Below, piece after piece: positions 46,303 to 48,152 of a stretch of DNA of 48,152 nucleotides. The DNA comes from Nitrosomonas sp. (GTDB taxonomy: Bacteria > Pseudomonadota > Gammaproteobacteria > Burkholderiales > Nitrosomonadaceae), in contig CP091135.1 of assembly GCA_021582655.1 (NCBI GenBank), forward strand, positions 1,368,494 through 1,416,645. Reading direction: 5' to 3'. Position numbers and translations under genes: made by a program. The stretch's first letter is position 1. Each line of letters opens with the position of its first letter. Below the pieces are notes generated by a model, which did no database searches, was not told the DNA's origin, and saw nothing but the letters and a program-made list of their open reading frames with translations.

Positions 46303-46731
46303 ATGATTGTTCAATCAACGAAGCCTTATTTAATCCGTTCGATTTATGAATGGTGTATTGATAGCGGCCTTACGCCTTATTTGTCCGTGAGATCCAGTGA
46401 TAAGCTTAATTTACCTAAAGAATATATTAAAAATGGGGAGATTATTTTTAACGTTAGCGCTCATGCAATACAGGACCTGGTTATCGCTAATAATGAAATT
46501 AGCTTTATGGCGCGTTTCGGCGGTGTATCAAGAAAAATTGAAATTCCGATAATTCTTGTACAAAGTATTTTCGCTAAGGAAATTAATCAAGGAATAGCAT
46601 TTACTCTGAATAATAAAATGATCGACTATAAGCATAACGAAATAAAAGAAGGTATAGGGGAGGTCGATGACGCTTCTAAAGCAAAAGAATCGAGTAAATC
46701 AAAAAAGCCAGGGTTACGTATCATTAAATAA
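46303..46731 (+). CDS. sspB: ClpXP specificity factor SspB
   Basis: The 142-residue adaptor brings ssrA-tagged proteins to ClpXP. The start STKPYLIRSIYEWCIDSGLTPY and core FNVSAHAIQDL are typical. The basic C-terminus GLRIIK is the short ClpX-docking tail. Five bases after sspA. Confidence 0.96.
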   Translation: MIVQSTKPYLIRSIYEWCIDSGLTPYLSVRSSDKLNLPKEYIKNGEIIFNVSAHAIQDLVIANNEISFMARFGGVSRKIEIPIILVQSIFAKEINQGIAFTLNNKMIDYKHNEIKEGIGEVDDASKAKESSKSKKPGLRIIK

Positions 46732-46760
46732 AAATTATATTTCCGAATCCTAGTTAAATT

Positions 46761-46836
46761 GCCGGCATAGCTCAGATGGTAGAGCAGCTGATTTGTAATC
46801 AGAAGGTCCCGAGTTCGATTCTTGGTGTCGGCACCA
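46761..46836 (+). tRNA. thrT-like: tRNA-Thr(TGT)
   Basis: A complete 76-base cloverleaf: acceptor GCCGGCA with TGTCGGC (one G-U), anticodon loop TTTGTAA giving TGT, T-arm GAGTTCGATTC region, discriminator A and encoded CCA. It follows sspB directly, and an integrase gene converges on its 3' end. Confidence 0.95.
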
Positions 46837-46849
46837 TAAAAACAATAAC

Positions 46850-47575
46850 TTAAGTGATATTTCCAGACTCCTGATTTCCCGATTGTGTCAAAATTGTGTT
46901 ATTCAGGAGTTCATCTACTACTATTGCATGTTTCCTGAATTGCTCGGGAGCCAAATGAGCATAACGCTTCACCATCTCAGTCGACTCCCAAGCGCTCATC
47001 TCTTGAATCACATTTAACGGAATACCTTTTTGAGTTAACCAGCTCGCCCAGGTATGCCGCAGATCATGCCAGCGAAAGTCTTCAATACCAGCCTGTTCTA
47101 ATGCTCTGCGCCAAGCTTTGGTATTAACTTGGTTGATTGGCTTACCTCGATAAGTGAAGATTCTCACTGGATGCTTGCCAATTTGTTTCCGCAATATTTC
47201 TATTGCAGTAACATTTAACGAAACGTGAATGTTTTCTCTTCCTTTAGCCTGATCTGCGTGAATCCATGCAGCGTTTCTTTGCAGGTCAACCTGCGACCAT
47301 TCAAGATCGGTTACATTTCGTTTGCGTAACCCCGTACACGGGGAGGATTTAACCAAATCAACTAAATGCTCCGGTAACTCATCAAGAAGCATTTTGACTT
47401 GCTCTGGTTCGATCCATTCCCAATCAAGGGTAGCACGACGTAAAATTGCCCTTGTTGCCAAGTAATGATTAGCCGTTGAAGGTGAAGTTTCCTTGCGTTT
47501 CACTTCACCCACTTCAGCAATTATTTCCCGAGTTATTTCAGAAAGTAGGCGACCTCTAAAAGAACTGCTGAATCC
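46850..47575 (-). pseudogene. Tyrosine integrase, truncated at the N-terminus
   Basis: A phage-type site-specific recombinase pointing at tRNA-Thr, its probable target. The catalytic part keeps Arg in TGLRKRNVTDLEW, RWHDLRHTWASW and the tyrosine in KRYAHLAPE. The N-terminus is lost: homologous sequence starts near SSFRGRLLSEITRE, and the residues before it (to 47644) are read from IS sequence. A deletion also seems to join DWEWIEPEQVKMLLDELPEH, where relatives have about 20 more residues. It is probably inactive. Confidence 0.8.
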
Positions 47576-47584
47576 AGGCAACCT

Positions 47585-47895
47585 GGAGTTTCCCCCTTTG
47601 AACGGACACACTATGTTCTGTTTAAAGGAGAAGTAAGATGACACAAAACTACAAAACTACAAACCTGCTTACCCACCTGAGTTTCGCCAGCAGATGGTGG
47701 AATGGGTGGCATTAGGGAACTGTCCCAAGCAATTATCCAAGGAATTTGGTTGCCACTACACGTCGATCCAAACCTGGTGCCGGGCAGCAGGTGTACCAAT
47801 TAGATCAAGCCAGGCAATTGCTTTAGCTGCAACATCGAGTGTACCTTCCTTGAGTGCTAGCGAACGGCAGGAGCTGCTGGAATTGCGCAAGAAGC
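47585..47895 (+). pseudogene. IS3-family orfA-like remnant, frameshifted
   Basis: ATG 47638 follows AAAGGAG, but the frame ends after 25 codons. Removing one copy of an 8-bp tandem duplication (CAAAACTA, 47644-47651 and 47652-47659) restores MTQNYKPAYPPEFRQQMVEW, which continues into GNCPKQLSKEFGCHYTSIQTWCRAAGV, a transposase helix-turn-helix protein. A TTTCCCCCTTTGAACGGACAC stretch near 47590 resembles an IS3-type end. The frame meets an unrelated IS30-type sequence near 47896. Confidence 0.7.
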
Positions 47896-48152
47896 TCAAA
47901 ACAGATTGCCAATCGGCTACAGATCGATTTCCCAGAGGACGGATCCATGCGCATCTCTCACGAAGCCATCTATCAGGCTCTCTACATTCAAGGTCGAGGT
48001 GCTCTCAAGCACGAGTTGGTGAGCTGCCTGCGCACGGGACGAGCGTTGCGCGTACCGAGAGCCAGGGCACAGGCTAAAGCATGGGCTCATGTCAGCGAGG
48101 ATGCCATGATCTCCAGCCGCCCTGCTGAAGTGGAAGATCGTGCCTTACCCGG
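47896..48152 (+). pseudogene. IS30-family transposase fragment, running off the window
   Basis: The third frame reads KQIANRLQIDFPEDGSMRI, then SHEAIYQALYIQGRGALKHE, then LRTGRALRVPRARAQAKA and SSRPAEVEDRALPG, all typical of the middle of an IS30-type transposase. The N-terminal helix-turn-helix part is absent, replaced by the IS3-like remnant. The window ends before the main catalytic region, so the 3' half cannot be judged. Confidence 0.75.

Noticed and set aside
1-48152. CRISPR array
   Set aside because: No set of regularly spaced identical repeats with unique spacers; the 22-bp array at 11915 has short motifs and no spacer-repeat structure.

Overview
The window looks like part of the chromosome of an ammonia-oxidising betaproteobacterium of the Nitrosomonas type. 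It opens with a complete hydroxylamine-oxidation cluster: octaheme hydroxylamine oxidoreductase, HaoB, tetraheme cytochrome c554 and tetraheme quinone reductase cM552. This combination is diagnostic of aerobic ammonia oxidisers. The remaining backbone fits that group: a cytochrome bc1 operon followed by sspA-sspB, rpsF-priB-rpsR-rplI-dnaB, and pepA-holC. The species cannot be fixed from the sequence alone.

Layout. 1-4.4 kb: haoA-haoB, then cycA-cycB under a probable own promoter, closed by a strong terminator. 4.7-7.4 kb: pstC-pstA-pstB for phosphate uptake, with no pstS or phoU beside it. 7.5-9.1 kb: gltX and tRNA-Ser(GGA). 9.1-17.4 kb: an accessory island at the tRNA-Ser gene. It holds a broken P4-type integrase, an HTH/GHKL-ATPase/STAS-like protein with 22-bp operator repeats, a frameshifted island gene, a cyclic-peptide-type ABC exporter, three decayed insertion sequences, and a small gene for a repeat-containing peptide that looks like a multi-core ribosomal peptide precursor. 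17.4-22.7 kb: a probable nickel regulon (TonB receptor and nikR facing a three-gene metal ABC importer, with a NikR-like operator between). 22.8-34.6 kb: housekeeping genes (pepA, holC, serB, malic enzyme, truncated haemoglobin) with three cyclic-di-GMP enzymes. 34.6-37.7 kb: ribosomal and replication genes. 37.8-42.3 kb: an unknown lipoprotein, a Lon-like AAA protease and two small proteins. 43.0-46.7 kb: petABC, sspA, sspB. 46.8 kb to the end: tRNA-Thr(TGT) used by a second integrated element, whose integrase is truncated by an IS3-like remnant that runs into an IS30-family fragment.

How the genes work together. HAO oxidises hydroxylamine in the periplasm. Electrons pass through c554 to cM552 and the quinone pool, and the bc1 complex at 43-45.6 kb is one onward route. 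The metal regulon is expected to sense nickel through NikR and control uptake across both membranes. The island between tRNA-Ser and nikR is the least ordinary part. Its repeat-peptide gene has a strong ribosome-binding site and lies on the same strand as the cyclic-peptide-type exporter, separated from it only by IS debris. This is the best candidate here for an undescribed system.

All assignments come from reading motifs and gene order. No database search was run. Residue positions are approximate unless a single residue is named.
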